Shown: positions 1 through 9,109 of the stretch, one piece after another
Layout of the letters: every line of letters begins with the position of its first letter
How positions within the stretch are numbered: position 1 is the stretch's first letter
Source of the DNA: Actinomycetota bacterium
GTDB taxonomy: Bacteria > Actinomycetota > Actinomycetes > Actinomycetales > Microbacteriaceae
DNA: 64,000 nucleotides
NCBI GenBank assembly: GCA_020160915.1
Contig: JAIUPK010000003.1
Coordinates: 434,001-498,000, forward strand
Direction of reading: 5' to 3'
Translations under genes and position numbers: made by a program
The notes under the pieces: generated by a model
Databases searched by the model: none
What the model was told of the DNA's origin: nothing
What the model saw: the letters and a program-made list of their open reading frames with translations, nothing else

Positions 1-1019
1 GGCACAACGAGCTTGCCGTTGTCGTACGTGGTGGTGTCGTTGATCTCCGGCTCGTCACCGTTCAGAACGGCGACAGCCATACCGGCTGCAACCTTCGCGA
101 GCTCGCGAGTGTCCTTGAAGATGGTGGCGTACTGCTCACCGGCGAGGATCGCCTTGACCGAGTCGACCTCGGCGTCCTGGCCCGAGATGATCGGCCATTC
201 TGCACCCACCGTGTAGCCGGCGTCGGTCAGCGCGGAGATGATTCCACGCGACAGGCCGTCGTACGGGCTCAGAACAGCGTTGACCTTGCTGCCGTCGGAG
301 TAGTTCGCCGTGAGGAGGTCCTCCATGCGGCTCTGGGCAACTTCGCCGTCCCAACGGAGGGTGGCTGCCTGCTCGATGTCGGTCTGACCCGACTTCACGA
401 CGAGCGTTCCGTCATCGATCAGCGGCTGGAGCACGTCCATGGCGCCGTTGAAGAAGAAGAATGCGTTGTTGTCGTCGAGCGAACCGGCGAACAGCTCGAT
501 GTTGAACGGGCCCTTGGGCGCGTCAGCGATCGGGGTGCCGTCGAGCTCCGTCAGGCCGAGGCCGTTCAGGAGGGTCCAGGCCTGCTGCTGTCCAACGAGG
601 AAGTTGTCGAACGTGGCGTAGTAGTTCACGTTCTCCGAGTCGCGGATGAGGCGGTCGTAGGCGATGACCGGGATGCCACCGTCAGCGGCCTCCTGGAGAA
701 CGCTCGTGAGCGTGGTGCCGTCGATCGCGGCGATGATCAGGACCTTTGCGCCCTTGGTGATCATGTTCTCGACCTGGCTCACCTGGGTGGGGATGTCGTC
801 CTCGGCGTACTGGAGGTCAACGGTGAATCCCTCAGCCTCAAGGGTGTCCTTGAGTGCGTTGCCGTCGGCGATCCAACGCTCCGACGACTTGGTCGGCATT
901 GCAACGCCGATGAGGCCGCTTTCGCCACCGCTGCCACTGTCAGCAGCCGGGGCGCAGGCCGCGAGGCCGGCAACCAGGGCACCGGCAGCAACGAGAGAGA
1001 TGATGCTTCTCTTCTTCAC
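1..1019 (-). CDS. Sugar ABC transporter substrate-binding lipoprotein (ChvE/XylF-like), C-terminus cut by window edge
   Basis: Extracellular lipid-anchored receptor that delivers a monosaccharide, probably L-arabinose or a related aldose, to an ABC importer lying beyond the window. The start is the GTG at 1019 with AAAGGA about seven bases upstream. The N-terminus (KKRSII, then a hydrophobic stretch) ends in the lipobox LAAC, so it is a lipoprotein. At least 339 residues are visible; the last part is missing. The periplasmic-binding fold shows in the sugar-contact strings [20 protein letters not shown] and [13 protein letters not shown], which are typical of the ChvE/multiple-sugar and XylF branch. 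It is the last gene read here after araD, and a 9-bp stem hairpin separates the two. Family certain, substrate inferred from the araBAD context. Confidence 0.88.
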   Translation of the reverse strand, partial: MKKRSIISLVAAGALVAGLAACAPAADSGSGGESGLIGVAMPTKSSERWIADGNALKDTLEAEGFTVDLQYAEDDIPTQVSQVENMITKGAKVLIIAAIDGTTLTSVLQEAADGGIPVIAYDRLIRDSENVNYYATFDNFLVGQQQAWTLLNGLGLTELDGTPIADAPKGPFNIELFAGSLDDNNAFFFFNGAMDVLQPLIDDGTLVVKSGQTDIEQAATLRWDGEVAQSRMEDLLTANYSDGSKVNAVLSPYDGLSRGIISALTDAGYTVGAEWPIISGQDAEVDSVKAILAGEQYATIFKDTRELAKVAAGMAVAVLNGDEPEINDTTTYDNGKLVV

Positions 1020-1066
1020 TGTGTTTCCTTTCGATTGATGGACGTCGTTGTCGTTGTGGTGCATGC

Positions 1067-1093
1067 ACCCGATCTCGTCCATGAAGATCGGGT
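1067..1093 (-). repeat. Intercistronic hairpin between araD copy 1 and the sugar-binding protein gene
   Basis: Perfect 9-bp inverted repeat, ACCCGATCT at 1067-1075 and AGATCGGGT at 1085-1093, with a 9-base loop. It lies in the 109-base gap downstream of araD and upstream of the binding-protein start. No T-run follows on the minus strand, so it looks more like an mRNA processing or stabilising stem, as is common next to abundant binding-protein genes, than a simple terminator. Confidence 0.55.
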
Positions 1094-1128
1094 CTCTGAC
1101 CGGAACGAATCCCGGGGAGTCTGGGGGG

Positions 1129-1839
1129 TCACGACAGGGCTCCCTGCGGAGCCTGGCCGTATACGTTCTGATAGCGCTCGAAGAGCGAGTCGATGGCATC
1201 CTGCGGGATGGAGATGAGTGCGCCGCCCGCGCGGGCGAGGTGCACTGTGCGCGCGACATCCTCGACCATGACGGCGGCCTTCACCGCGTCGCGAGCGGTG
1301 CTGCCGATCGTGAACGGGCCGTGGCCCTGCATGAGCACGGCCCGCGAGCGGTGCCCGGACAGGGTCTCGACGATTCCACGACCGATCGAGTCATCCCCGA
1401 TGATCGCGAACGGACCGACGGGGATCGGCCCACCGAACTCGTCGGCCATCGCAGTGAGCACGCAGGGGATCTCCTCGCCGCGGGCGGCCCAGGCCGTCGC
1501 ATAAGGGGAGTGAGTGTGAACGACGCCACCGACGTGCGCCATGTGACGGTAGACGTAGGCGTGAGCGGCGGTGTCGCTCGACGGCTCGCGCTCGCTTCCG
1601 GGAGTGCCCGGGATGACGACGCCATCCAGGTCGCAGACGATCATGTTCTCGGGGCTCAACTCGGCGTAGGAGACACCGCTCGGCTTGATCACGAAGACAT
1701 CGGCGCCGGGCACGCGGCCGGAGACATTTCCCCCGGTCCAGGTCACCAGACCGTTGCGAACCAGCTCGCCGTGAAGGGCGGCCACCTCGTCACGAGTCCG
1801 CGCGATGGCGACCTCGATCTCGGGGCTGAACGCGCTCAT
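1129..1839 (-). CDS. araD: L-ribulose-5-phosphate 4-epimerase (class II aldolase family), copy 1
   Basis: Predicted to interconvert L-ribulose 5-phosphate and D-xylulose 5-phosphate, the last step of L-arabinose catabolism, using a metal ion. Length is 236 residues, normal for AraD. The class II aldolase signature is clear: TGGNVSGR near residue 35, [10 protein letters not shown], the metal-binding [13 protein letters not shown], and a third histidine in QGHGPF. I chose the ATG at 1839 because GGAG sits upstream and because a GTG-started paralogue in this locus aligns from the same point; an in-frame ATG at 1881 lacks a ribosome site and falls in the promoter region. A closely similar second copy lies at 6261-6968. 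The promoter at 1919-1947 carries a long inverted repeat. Confidence 0.88.
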   Translation of the reverse strand: MSAFSPEIEVAIARTRDEVAALHGELVRNGLVTWTGGNVSGRVPGADVFVIKPSGVSYAELSPENMIVCDLDGVVIPGTPGSEREPSSDTAAHAYVYRHMAHVGGVVHTHSPYATAWAARGEEIPCVLTAMADEFGGPIPVGPFAIIGDDSIGRGIVETLSGHRSRAVLMQGHGPFTIGSTARDAVKAAVMVEDVARTVHLARAGGALISIPQDAIDSLFERYQNVYGQAPQGALS

Positions 1840-1889
1840 GTGACTCCATCGTCTGGTGCTCGACTGCGGTGGGACGGTCATGCGAACGA

Positions 1890-1947
1890 ATGTGACCGTT
1901 TCGCATAACGTTGATCAGATTACACGCGAAACGGTCACATCTGTCAA
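1890..1947 (-). promoter_or_regulatory. Promoter of araD copy 1 with paired 15-bp inverted-repeat operator arms
   Basis: On the minus strand, TTGACA (1947-1942) and TGTAAT (1924-1919) form a near-consensus -35/-10 pair with a 17-base spacer. A perfect 15-bp inverted repeat, ATGTGACCGTTTCGC at 1890-1904 and its complement at 1926-1940, brackets the -10 box: one arm lies in the spacer, the other just after the expected start point. Each arm contains TGTGACCGTT, close to the TGTGWACGTT half-site in front of the araR gene. Another palindrome, ACCGATCGGT, lies at 1959-1968. Repression by the LacI-family AraR is inferred. Confidence 0.7.
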
Positions 1948-2023
1948 GCGTGCAGGTCACCGATCGGTCACGATTGGCTGAGAACGCGGCTCACGACGAA
2001 GCTGGGCCCGGCGAGAGCGCCAG

Positions 2024-3031
2024 CTAGAGCGCCGCGGTCGAGCGACGCACCACGAGCTCCGGCGTGATCTGAGCCTGATCGACACGCGTGCCCTGCAACT
2101 CCGCGAGCAGAAGTGAGACGGCGCGACGCCCGATCTCGGCGAAGTTCTGCCGAATGGTCGTCAGCGGCGGGTAGAAGTGCGCGGCCTCCGGAATGTCATC
2201 GAACCCGACGACGCTGATGTCGCCCGGCACCGACAACCCCGAGTCCCAGCACGCGTGCATGAACCCCAGCGCCATCTGATCGTTGCCCGCGAACAGCGCC
2301 GTGAAGTCGCGGAACCGCAGCAACTCGAGACCCGCGTAGTAGCCGAAGTGCGCTGTCCAGTCACCCAGGATCGGGGCACGGGTGCGCAGGTCAGCATCAT
2401 TGACCGCGTTCAGGTAGCCCTGCATGCGGGCGTCGGCCTCGATCCAGTCCCGCGGGCCCGAGATGTGCATGATCTCGGTATGACCGAGGTCGATGAGGTG
2501 CTGGGTCGCCAGTCGCGCGCCCGCCACCTGGTCGATGGACATGGTGTGGTCGGCCTCGCCCATGTCGGCGTTCTGCAGGGTCACGTAGGGCACGTCGATG
2601 TGCAGTTCCCGGATCGCCTCGAGCACGCGAACCTGCGGGGCGATGACGACGAGCGCCTCCACGGCCTGGGTCAGCAACTGGTCGAGGGCGACCCGGATCG
2701 ACGTGTACTCGCTCGACGCGATGCTCGTCACCGTGATGCGGTAGCCGGCCTCCCGCGCAGCGTGCTCGATCGCGGTGACGCTGGTCGAGGGTCCGTAGTC
2801 CGCCGTCTGCGCGGTGAGAACGCCGATCGTGCGCGAGCGGCTCGTGACCAGCGCACGGGCGGCCTGGTTGGGCCGGTATCCGATCTCGGTGATGACGTCG
2901 AGAACGCGCTGCTTCGTCGTCTCACGGATGCTCGGATGCTCGTTGAGCACGCGCGACACCGTCTGGTATGACACCCCGGCCAACCTCGCGACGTCGCGGA
3001 TATTCGGCGCGCGAACCTTCTCTGGTTCCAT
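2024..3031 (-). CDS. LacI-family transcriptional regulator, likely arabinose repressor
   Basis: DNA-binding repressor with a ligand-sensing periplasmic-binding-like domain. The LacI helix-turn-helix is at residues 8-30 (IRDVARLAGVSYQTVSRVLN), followed by the hinge-type RPNQAARAL and a sensor domain with FAGNDQMALGF and VVGFDDIPEAAHF, both standard for the family. About 335 residues, a normal length. Two starts are possible, 3052 and 3031; I prefer 3031 because a weak GGGA lies upstream and the 3052 start sits only 5 bases from a palindromic operator. Its position between araA and an araD copy suggests that it senses L-arabinose and controls both, but sequence alone does not prove the ligand. 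Confidence 0.85.
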   Translation of the reverse strand: MEPEKVRAPNIRDVARLAGVSYQTVSRVLNEHPSIRETTKQRVLDVITEIGYRPNQAARALVTSRSRTIGVLTAQTADYGPSTSVTAIEHAAREAGYRITVTSIASSEYTSIRVALDQLLTQAVEALVVIAPQVRVLEAIRELHIDVPYVTLQNADMGEADHTMSIDQVAGARLATQHLIDLGHTEIMHISGPRDWIEADARMQGYLNAVNDADLRTRAPILGDWTAHFGYYAGLELLRFRDFTALFAGNDQMALGFMHACWDSGLSVPGDISVVGFDDIPEAAHFYPPLTTIRQNFAEIGRRAVSLLLAELQGTRVDQAQITPELVVRRSTAAL

Positions 3032-3056
3032 GTGGTTCGTCCCGCGCTCCATTGCT

Positions 3057-3087
3057 TGTGTACGTTCACATTCTCAACCCCATTATG
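3057..3087 (-). promoter_or_regulatory. LacI-type operator and -10 box in front of the araR-like gene
   Basis: TGTGTACGTTCACA at 3057-3070 is a 14-bp palindrome with central CG and one mismatched pair, the classic shape of a LacI-family operator. On the minus strand it lies just downstream of a CATAAT -10-like box (3087-3082), so bound repressor would sit on the start point. No convincing -35 box is visible. The arrangement predicts autoregulation of the adjacent LacI gene. Confidence 0.65.
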
Positions 3088-3122
3088 CACGGGGCGGGGT
3101 GGACGCGTAGACGCTGGAGGTA

Positions 3123-4643
3123 CTACATCCCCTGGGCGAGGCGGTAGTACGCCGCGTTCCAGCGGACCTCCTTCTGGAAGTCCTTGAGGGTTGTGTCGTT
3201 GTCGATGACGAGCAGTTCCGCGCCGGCCATCTCCGCGAAGTCGCGGAAGACATCCACGCTCACTGCCGTCGACATCACCGTGTGGTGAGCCGCGCCCGCC
3301 GTGAGCCAGCACGCCGCGCTCGTGGCGAAGTCGGGGGCGGGCTTCCAGACCGCGCGCCCCACCGGCAGCTTGGGCATGGGCTCGTCGAGCGGCACGTTCT
3401 CCACCACGTTGGCGACCAGCCTGAAGCGGTCGCGCATGTCGCTCATGGCGACCACGACGGCCGGGCCCGAGTCGGCAGTGAAGACCAGGCGCACCGGGTC
3501 CTCCTTGCCGCCGATGCCGAGCGGGTGGATCTCGAGGCTGGGCTTCGCGGTCGTCAGCGACGGGCTCACTTCGAGCATGTGCGCACCGAGGATCTTCTCC
3601 TCGCCGGGAGTGAGGTGGTAGGTGTAGTCCTCCATGAGGGATGCCCCACCCGGCAGCCCAGCGCCCATCACGTTCGCCACCCGCACGAGGATCGCCGTCT
3701 TCCAGTCGCCCTCGGCACCGAAGCCGTAGCCGTCGGCCATGAGCCGTTGCACCGCGAGGCCCGGAAGCTGGCGCAGCGCCCCGAGGTCTTCGAAGCTCGT
3801 GGTGAAGGCGGAGAATCCGCCAGCTTCGAGGAACGACCGCAGGCCCAGCTCGATGGCCGCGCCGTAGCGCAGCGAGTCGTGGCGGTCGCCGTCCTTGAGG
3901 AGTTCGGGAACGACGTCGTAGGCGGCCAGGTATTCGTCGACCAGCGCATCGATGTCGGCCTCGGAGGCCGCGTGCACCGCATCCGCGAGCTCGTTGACTC
4001 CCCAGGTGTTGACCTGCACGCCGAAACGGATCTCGGCCTCGGTCTTGTCGCCCTCGGTGACTGCGACGAAGCGCATGTTGTCGCCGAAGCGGGCGAGCTT
4101 CATCGAGCGGGCGGCGGCCCAGCCCGACGCTGCGCGCGACCAGGTGCCGATCGAGGCGGTGACGGCGGGGTTGCTCGCGTGACCGACGACGGTCTTGCGG
4201 GGCACCGACATGCGGCTGAGGATGTAGGCGTGCTCCCGGTCGCCGTGCGCGGCCTGGTTGAGGTTCATGAAGTCGAAGTCGATGTCGCTCCACGGCAGCG
4301 CGACGTTCGCCTGGGTGTGCAGGTGCAGCAGCGGCTTGTCGAGGGCGTTGAGGCCGTGGATCCACATCTTCGACGGGCTGAAGGTGTGAGCCCAGGTGAT
4401 GACACCGATCACACTGTCGTCGGCATTGGCGTCGAGCATCGCACGACGGATCGCATCGGAGCTCTTGAGCACCGGCTTCCACTCGATGGTGACCGGGATG
4501 TCGCTCGACGCGGCGAGCTGGGCAACGACCGCCTTGCTCTGCTCGGCGACCTGCGCGAGGGTCTCGGGGCCGTAGAGATCCTGGCTGCCGGTGAGGAACC
4601 AGACGACGTTCTTCTTCAGGTCGGGGATGATGCTGCGGCTCAT
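3123..4643 (-). CDS. araA: L-arabinose isomerase
   Basis: Cytoplasmic, metal-dependent isomerase that converts L-arabinose to L-ribulose, the first step after uptake. It is 506 residues long, the usual AraA length. The N-terminus has the highly conserved [16 protein letters not shown], and further on [17 protein letters not shown] text and conserved [13 protein letters not shown] and EDYTYH segments carry the active-site glutamates and histidines. The start at 4643 is preceded by AAGGA at good spacing. It lies 25 bases downstream of araB on the same strand and is surely co-transcribed with araD copy 2 and araB. Confidence 0.96.
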   Translation of the reverse strand: MSRSIIPDLKKNVVWFLTGSQDLYGPETLAQVAEQSKAVVAQLAASSDIPVTIEWKPVLKSSDAIRRAMLDANADDSVIGVITWAHTFSPSKMWIHGLNALDKPLLHLHTQANVALPWSDIDFDFMNLNQAAHGDREHAYILSRMSVPRKTVVGHASNPAVTASIGTWSRAASGWAAARSMKLARFGDNMRFVAVTEGDKTEAEIRFGVQVNTWGVNELADAVHAASEADIDALVDEYLAAYDVVPELLKDGDRHDSLRYGAAIELGLRSFLEAGGFSAFTTSFEDLGALRQLPGLAVQRLMADGYGFGAEGDWKTAILVRVANVMGAGLPGGASLMEDYTYHLTPGEEKILGAHMLEVSPSLTTAKPSLEIHPLGIGGKEDPVRLVFTADSGPAVVVAMSDMRDRFRLVANVVENVPLDEPMPKLPVGRAVWKPAPDFATSAACWLTAGAAHHTVMSTAVSVDVFRDFAEMAGAELLVIDNDTTLKDFQKEVRWNAAYYRLAQGM

Positions 4644-4668
4644 GCGGGTGTCCTTGGATTGTGGTTGA

Positions 4669-6264
4669 TCAAAGTGACGCGGCGGCGGCGCGCTCGATGG
4701 CGAGCCCCGCGCGATAACGATCGAGATAGGAGGCGAAACCGGTGACGTCGTCGGGGTAGGGTTCGACGACCGTGAAGGTGGCGCCACGGAAGACATGGCC
4801 CTGGAGGTAGTCAGCGAGCGACTGGGTGCCCCCGGATGCCGCGAACGACGCGAGCACGGCAATCCCCCACGCGCCACCCTCCGACGCCGTCTCGGCGACT
4901 GACACGGGTGCGCCCAGCGCGGCAGCGAGGAAGCGCTGGGCCACTCCTGCCGTGCGGAACACCCCGCCATGGGCAAACATGCGGTCGAGCACGACGCCCT
5001 CCTCGTCGAGCACCGACATGCCGAGGCTGAGGGTGGCGAACACCCCGTACAGCTGCGCGCGCATGAGGTTGCCGAGCGTGAACCGGCTGTCGTTCGTGCG
5101 GACGACGAGAGGCCGCCCCTCGTCGAGGCCGGCGATCGGCTCCCCGGCGAGTTGGTTGTACGCGAGGATGCCACCGGCGTCCGCCTCGCCGTCCAGAGCC
5201 TCAGTGAAGAGAGCCGCGTAGGCGGCGTCGGCGGTGACGGGCTGGCCCGCGGCATCCGCGAATCGGCGGAAGATCGAGACCCAGGCGGCCAGCTCGCTCG
5301 CACCGTTGTTGCAGTGCACCATGGCCACCGGGTCGCCTGCGGGGGTGGTTACCACGTCGAGCTCCTCGTGCACCGCGGCAAGCGGACGTTCGAGCACGAC
5401 CATCGCGAAGATGCTGGTGCCGGCGCTGACGTTGCCTGCGCGCGGGGCGACCGAGTTGGTGGCGACCATGCCCGTGCCCGCGTCGCCCTCGGGCGGGCAG
5501 AACGGGATGCCCGGCGCAAGCACCCCGCTGGGGTCGAGCAGTGCCGCCCCCTGGGTGCTCAGGACTCCCGCAGGGCGCCCGGCGGGCAGCACCTCGGGTA
5601 GCAGGTCGGCGAGCTGCCACGGCGCGCGGTCGCCCACGAGGCGGTCGTAGGTCGCCACGAGGGCGGAATCGTAGCCGCGGGCGGCGTCGTCGATGGGGAA
5701 CATGCCGGAGGCGTCACCGACCCCGAGAACTCGCTCTCCGGTGAGCTTCCAGTGCACGTAACCGGCAAGGGTGGTTATCGTCGTGATCGCGGCAACGTGG
5801 GGCTCGGCGTCGATCACGGCCTGGTGCAGGTGCGCGATCGACCAGCGCAGCGGGATGTTCACGCTGAACGCAGCCGTCAGTTCGGCGGCCGCCGGCCCGG
5901 TGGAGGTGTTGCGCCAGGTGCGGAACGGCACGAGCAGCTCGTCGTTCGCGTCGAAGGCAAGGTAGCCGTGCATCATCGCCGAGACGCCGATCGCGCCGAA
6001 GGTCGTCGGGCGCAGGCCGTACCGCGTCTCGGCGTCATCGGCGAGCGCGGCATAAGCCGCCGCGAGGCCGGCCCAGACATCGTCGAGGGCGTAGCTCCAG
6101 CGGCCGTCGATGAGCTGGTTCTCCCACTCGAACTCCCCCACCGCGAGCACGACCGACGGGTCCTCGCCGACGAGGCAGGCCTTGATGCGGGTCGATCCGA
6201 ACTCGATCCCCAGCGAGGTGCGCGCCTCGCGGATCTGCGCGGCAGCGCTGGAGTCTGCGGTCAT
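4669..6264 (-). CDS. araB: L-ribulokinase-type FGGY carbohydrate kinase
   Basis: ATP-dependent sugar kinase expected to phosphorylate L-ribulose to L-ribulose 5-phosphate. The FGGY fold is evident from the N-terminal phosphate motif [14 protein letters not shown], the central [11 protein letters not shown] and [10 protein letters not shown], and the C-terminal [16 protein letters not shown] with [12 protein letters not shown]. It is 531 residues long, a little longer than the E. coli type but within the family range. Its start overlaps the end of araD copy 2 by four bases (ATGA), so translation is coupled. Assignment to ribulokinase rather than xylulokinase rests on the flanking araA and araD genes. 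Confidence 0.9.
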   Translation of the reverse strand: MTADSSAAAQIREARTSLGIEFGSTRIKACLVGEDPSVVLAVGEFEWENQLIDGRWSYALDDVWAGLAAAYAALADDAETRYGLRPTTFGAIGVSAMMHGYLAFDANDELLVPFRTWRNTSTGPAAAELTAAFSVNIPLRWSIAHLHQAVIDAEPHVAAITTITTLAGYVHWKLTGERVLGVGDASGMFPIDDAARGYDSALVATYDRLVGDRAPWQLADLLPEVLPAGRPAGVLSTQGAALLDPSGVLAPGIPFCPPEGDAGTGMVATNSVAPRAGNVSAGTSIFAMVVLERPLAAVHEELDVVTTPAGDPVAMVHCNNGASELAAWVSIFRRFADAAGQPVTADAAYAALFTEALDGEADAGGILAYNQLAGEPIAGLDEGRPLVVRTNDSRFTLGNLMRAQLYGVFATLSLGMSVLDEEGVVLDRMFAHGGVFRTAGVAQRFLAAALGAPVSVAETASEGGAWGIAVLASFAASGGTQSLADYLQGHVFRGATFTVVEPYPDDVTGFASYLDRYRAGLAIERAAAASL

Positions 6265-6968
6265 CGTCGTTCGTCCTCACCCTGGCCGTACACGTTCTGG
6301 TAGCGATCGAACAGCCGGTCGATCGAGTCCTGCGGGATCGGGATGAGCGGCCCGGCCTCGCGCGCGAGGTGCACTGTGCGCGCGACATCCTCGACCATGA
6401 CCGCGGCCTTGACCGCGTCCCTGGCGCTCGTGCCGATCGTGAACGGGCCGTGATTGCGCATCAGCACGGCCCGGGAGCGGTGCCCGGACAGGGTCTCGAC
6501 GATGCCACGACCGATCGAGTCATCCCCGATGATGGCGAACGGGCCCACCGGGATCGGCCCACCGAACTCGTCGGCCATGGCAGTGATCACACACGGGATC
6601 TCCTCGCCGCGGGCGGCCCACGCGGTCGCATAGGTGGAGTGGGTGTGAACGACGCCACCCACCCAGGGCATGTTCCGGTAGATGTAGGCGTGGGCAGCCG
6701 TGTCGCTGGACGGCGACCGGTCGCTGCCGGGCGTGCCCGGGATGACGCTGCCGTCGAGATCGCAGAGGATCATGTTGGCCGGCTCGAGGTCGTCGTAGTC
6801 GACGCCCGAGGGCTTGATGACGAACAGGTCGGCACCGGGGACCCTGCCCGAGACGTTGCCGCCCGTCCAGACGACGAGGTTGTTGCGCACCAGTTCGTAG
6901 TGCAGGTGCGCCACCTCGTCGCGCACCGCGGCGATGGATGCCTCGACAGCGAGGCTGAAGGTCTTCAC
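6261..6968 (-). CDS. araD: L-ribulose-5-phosphate 4-epimerase, copy 2, probably leaderless
   Basis: Second AraD in the locus, 235 residues, very similar to the copy at 1129-1839: [21 protein letters not shown] and RNHGPF carry the metal site. Gene order araD-araB-araA makes this the operon member. I chose the GTG at 6968: it aligns with the other copy's start, and the likely transcription start (about 7 bases after the -10 box at 6977-6982) falls almost on it, so the mRNA would have essentially no leader. A longer reading from the GTG at 7016, overlapping the LacI stop, would add 16 residues and place the operator inside the gene. Confidence 0.88.
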   Translation of the reverse strand: MKTFSLAVEASIAAVRDEVAHLHYELVRNNLVVWTGGNVSGRVPGADLFVIKPSGVDYDDLEPANMILCDLDGSVIPGTPGSDRSPSSDTAAHAYIYRNMPWVGGVVHTHSTYATAWAARGEEIPCVITAMADEFGGPIPVGPFAIIGDDSIGRGIVETLSGHRSRAVLMRNHGPFTIGTSARDAVKAAVMVEDVARTVHLAREAGPLIPIPQDSIDRLFDRYQNVYGQGEDERR

Positions 6969-6976
6969 GGTTGGCG

Positions 6977-7006
6977 ATGTTACCGGTAACAACTCCGCGC
7001 CGTCAA
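6977..7006 (-). promoter_or_regulatory. Promoter of the araD-araB-araA operon with perfect 14-bp palindromic operator
   Basis: TGTTACCGGTAACA at 6978-6991 is a perfect palindrome with central CG, as expected for a LacI-family operator. On the minus strand it overlaps a TAACAT -10 box (6982-6977), 18 bases from TTGACG (7006-7001). This lies at the 3' end of the upstream LacI gene, so the catabolic operon has its own promoter and does not depend on read-through. The sequence differs from the TGTGWACGTTCACA operator at 3057, so the two LacI proteins probably have different sites. Confidence 0.75.
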
Positions 7007-7012
7007 GGTCAC

Positions 7013-8026
7013 TCACGGTGCCTGCCTCGGTGCCGCGGTCGACGCGCGCACCACCAGCTCGGGCTCGATCAGGCGACGCTGCGGCACCTCGAGTCCCTCG
7101 AGCTCGCCGAGCAGGGTCTCGACGCTGAGTCGCCCGAGCGCGCGGAAATCCTGGCGCACGGTCGTCAGCGGCGGCAGGAAGTGGCGAGCATCCGGCACGT
7201 CGTCGAAGCCGACGACGCTCACGTCCTGCGGAACCCGGATGCCCGACTCGGCGAGCGCGTGGATGAGCCCGAGGGCCATGCGGTCGTTGGCAGCGAACAC
7301 CGCCGTGACCTCGGGCGGCAGGGTGCGGCCGACGTCGTATCCCGAGTCGGAGGTCCAGTCGCCGACGGCAACGGGGCGCGGCGAAGCGCCGGCGGCCACG
7401 AGCTGCTCGCGCCAGACCTGTTCTCGGGCGCGGGCATCCAGCCAGTCGAGGGGGCCCGCCAGGTGCAGGATGTCGCGGTGCCCGAGCGCGATCAGATGCT
7501 GCATGGCGAGGCTGGCCCCGAGCCGCTGGTCGACGGACAGGGTGAGCAGGTCGGGTTCGGGCTCCGGCTTGACGACGAGAGTGGGGATGCCCGTGGAGCC
7601 CTCACGCAGCAGATCGATCGAGTCGGTGCGCGGGCTGATGAGGCAGAGCGCGTCGATGCCGATCGCCGCGAGCGACTCGAGGGCGTCATGCGGCGTGACG
7701 GCTCGGTCGACCGCGATCGAGGACACGGTGTAGCCGCGGTCGTGGGCAGCGTCCTCGATGGCGCGCAGCGTGCTGCCGGGGCCGAACTCGACGACACTGT
7801 CGACGATGACACCGATGCGGCGGGTCGTTCGGCTGGCGAGCGCGCGGGCCGCGCTGTTGGGGCGGTAGTTGAGTTGGCGCATCACCTCGAGCACCCGCTC
7901 GCGGGTGGCGGGCGCGATGCTGGGGTGATCGTTGATCACCCGCGAGACCGTCATGTGCGAGACGCCGGCGAGCGTCGCGACCTGGCGGATGTTGGCCGCC
8001 TTCGGAGTGTTCGCCGCCGTGCTCAT
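7013..8026 (-). CDS. LacI-family transcriptional regulator next to the ara operon
   Basis: Second LacI-type repressor of the locus, 337 residues. The N-terminal helix-turn-helix IRQVATLAGVSHMTVSRVIN is followed by RPNSAARAL and a sugar-sensing domain with FAANDRMALGLIHAL and VVGFDDVPDARHFLPPL. It is related to, but clearly distinct from, the regulator at 2024-3031. It stands immediately upstream of araD-araB-araA, whose promoter carries a perfect palindrome, so it is the natural candidate for that operator. I see no comparable palindrome in front of its own start, which argues against autoregulation. The ligand is inferred to be a pentose. Confidence 0.85.
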   Translation of the reverse strand: MSTAANTPKAANIRQVATLAGVSHMTVSRVINDHPSIAPATRERVLEVMRQLNYRPNSAARALASRTTRRIGVIVDSVVEFGPGSTLRAIEDAAHDRGYTVSSIAVDRAVTPHDALESLAAIGIDALCLISPRTDSIDLLREGSTGIPTLVVKPEPEPDLLTLSVDQRLGASLAMQHLIALGHRDILHLAGPLDWLDARAREQVWREQLVAAGASPRPVAVGDWTSDSGYDVGRTLPPEVTAVFAANDRMALGLIHALAESGIRVPQDVSVVGFDDVPDARHFLPPLTTVRQDFRALGRLSVETLLGELEGLEVPQRRLIEPELVVRASTAAPRQAP

Positions 8027-8058
8027 GTCGGCGACTCTAGTGCCCTCCCCTTCCGTGG

Positions 8059-8110
8059 GTGGTCACCTGTGGTCGGAATGGCGGCCTCCATACCGACCAT
8101 AGGTGACCAC
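8059..8110 (-). terminator. Long imperfect hairpin, probable terminator of the membrane-protein gene
   Basis: Two 23-base arms (8059-8081 and 8088-8110) pair with only two mismatches around a 6-base loop, CGGCCT. The stem starts next to the stop codon of the minus-strand gene at 8111-9109. No T-run follows, which is common for actinobacterial stem-only terminators. It also insulates the LacI gene start at 8026. Confidence 0.6.
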
Positions 8111-9109
8111 TCAGCCAGTGTTGCCGAGTGCGCGCACAATCGCGGTCCTCACCGATCTCAGCGCCTTCGCTCGCGCTGCAGTCAAGGGAGATTGTGCGGG
8201 TCGCACCAGAAACGGGATCATGATCTCTCCCCGACCTGGGACAGCTACCACCAACACCAGTCGGTCGCAGGTGAGGGAGTTGACTGTCTCGGCGCCCTCC
8301 TGAAGCCCAATTCCGACCAGATTGCTTCGTGGAATGGTCAGCACCCTAGCGCGCGTCGGCGCTCCCTGCCACAGGGTCGCGCCTTGGCGGTCGAATGACC
8401 AGAACACGCCGTACCGGATGCGGTCGATCGTCGTGCCATCCAACTGGGCGAGCCCGAACTCGAGAGGGGCTGTCCTCATCGAGGCGACCAGCACGCCATT
8501 TGGTGATGCTCGACGAATGGCTCGATTTCGGGCGGCTCCGATGGCAAGCAGAATCGAGCTCGGCACCGTCACGAGGATCGCGGTGCTGCTGAACAGAATT
8601 GCCAATACCTGGGGACCCGCGTCGCCGGCAGACACCGCCTCACCAATTGATCGTGTCAGGAACAGGCCCGACCCGACGGCAACGAGGACCAGCCAGACCC
8701 ACCAACGAGAGGGTCGTGCCATCGGTTGGGAAACGGACGGTATCTCCGACGGCGAGGCCACGGAGTCGACAGGAAGGATCTCGTCCTCCCGGAGAGGACG
8801 CCCGATGAGGATCGCGGGCATCTGCCCCATGTCCCTGATACCGGCCCGGATCGTTTGATGTATGAGTTCTCTGTCAAACCGTCGTGGATAGGCGAGCCCA
8901 CAGTAGAACATACCCACCGTGCAGAAGACTGCCCCGGCAATGGCGGCGATCCCTACCGCACGCGCTGGCCCCTCTCCCTGATTGGCACTGTGGGATGAAA
9001 TTGCTACCGCAACAAACGTTGTAGCGAGGAACACGAAGAACCCAATCATGGACGCGAGCATCCACTGCCGCAGTCGGCGGGCGGGCACCCCGCGGAGCAC
9101 CTCACCCAT
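8111..9109 (-). CDS. Four-helix membrane protein of unknown function
   Basis: I do not recognise the family. With the start at 9109 it has 332 residues. Two hydrophobic helices at the N-terminus (WMLASMIGFFVFLATTFVAV and a following AVGIAAIAGAVFCTVGMFYC) and two in the middle (WWVWLVLVAVGSGLFL and AILFSSTAILVTVPSSILLA) suggest four membrane spans. A soluble middle loop contains a proline-rich linker, and a C-terminal cytoplasmic domain of about 120 residues is rich in beta-strand pattern (PLEFGLAQLDGTTIDRIRYG). The reading frame continues upstream to 9250 without homology-like composition, so I used the internal ATG. No operon partner. Function unknown. Confidence 0.6.
   Translation of the reverse strand: MGEVLRGVPARRLRQWMLASMIGFFVFLATTFVAVAISSHSANQGEGPARAVGIAAIAGAVFCTVGMFYCGLAYPRRFDRELIHQTIRAGIRDMGQMPAILIGRPLREDEILPVDSVASPSEIPSVSQPMARPSRWWVWLVLVAVGSGLFLTRSIGEAVSAGDAGPQVLAILFSSTAILVTVPSSILLAIGAARNRAIRRASPNGVLVASMRTAPLEFGLAQLDGTTIDRIRYGVFWSFDRQGATLWQGAPTRARVLTIPRSNLVGIGLQEGAETVNSLTCDRLVLVVAVPGRGEIMIPFLVRPAQSPLTAARAKALRSVRTAIVRALGNTG

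Noticed and set aside
2728..4482. Long open frame of 584 codons on the minus strand across araA and the regulator
   Set aside because: It lies in a different frame of araA, has arginine/alanine-rich low-complexity text and no recognisable domain; araA and the LacI gene explain the region fully.
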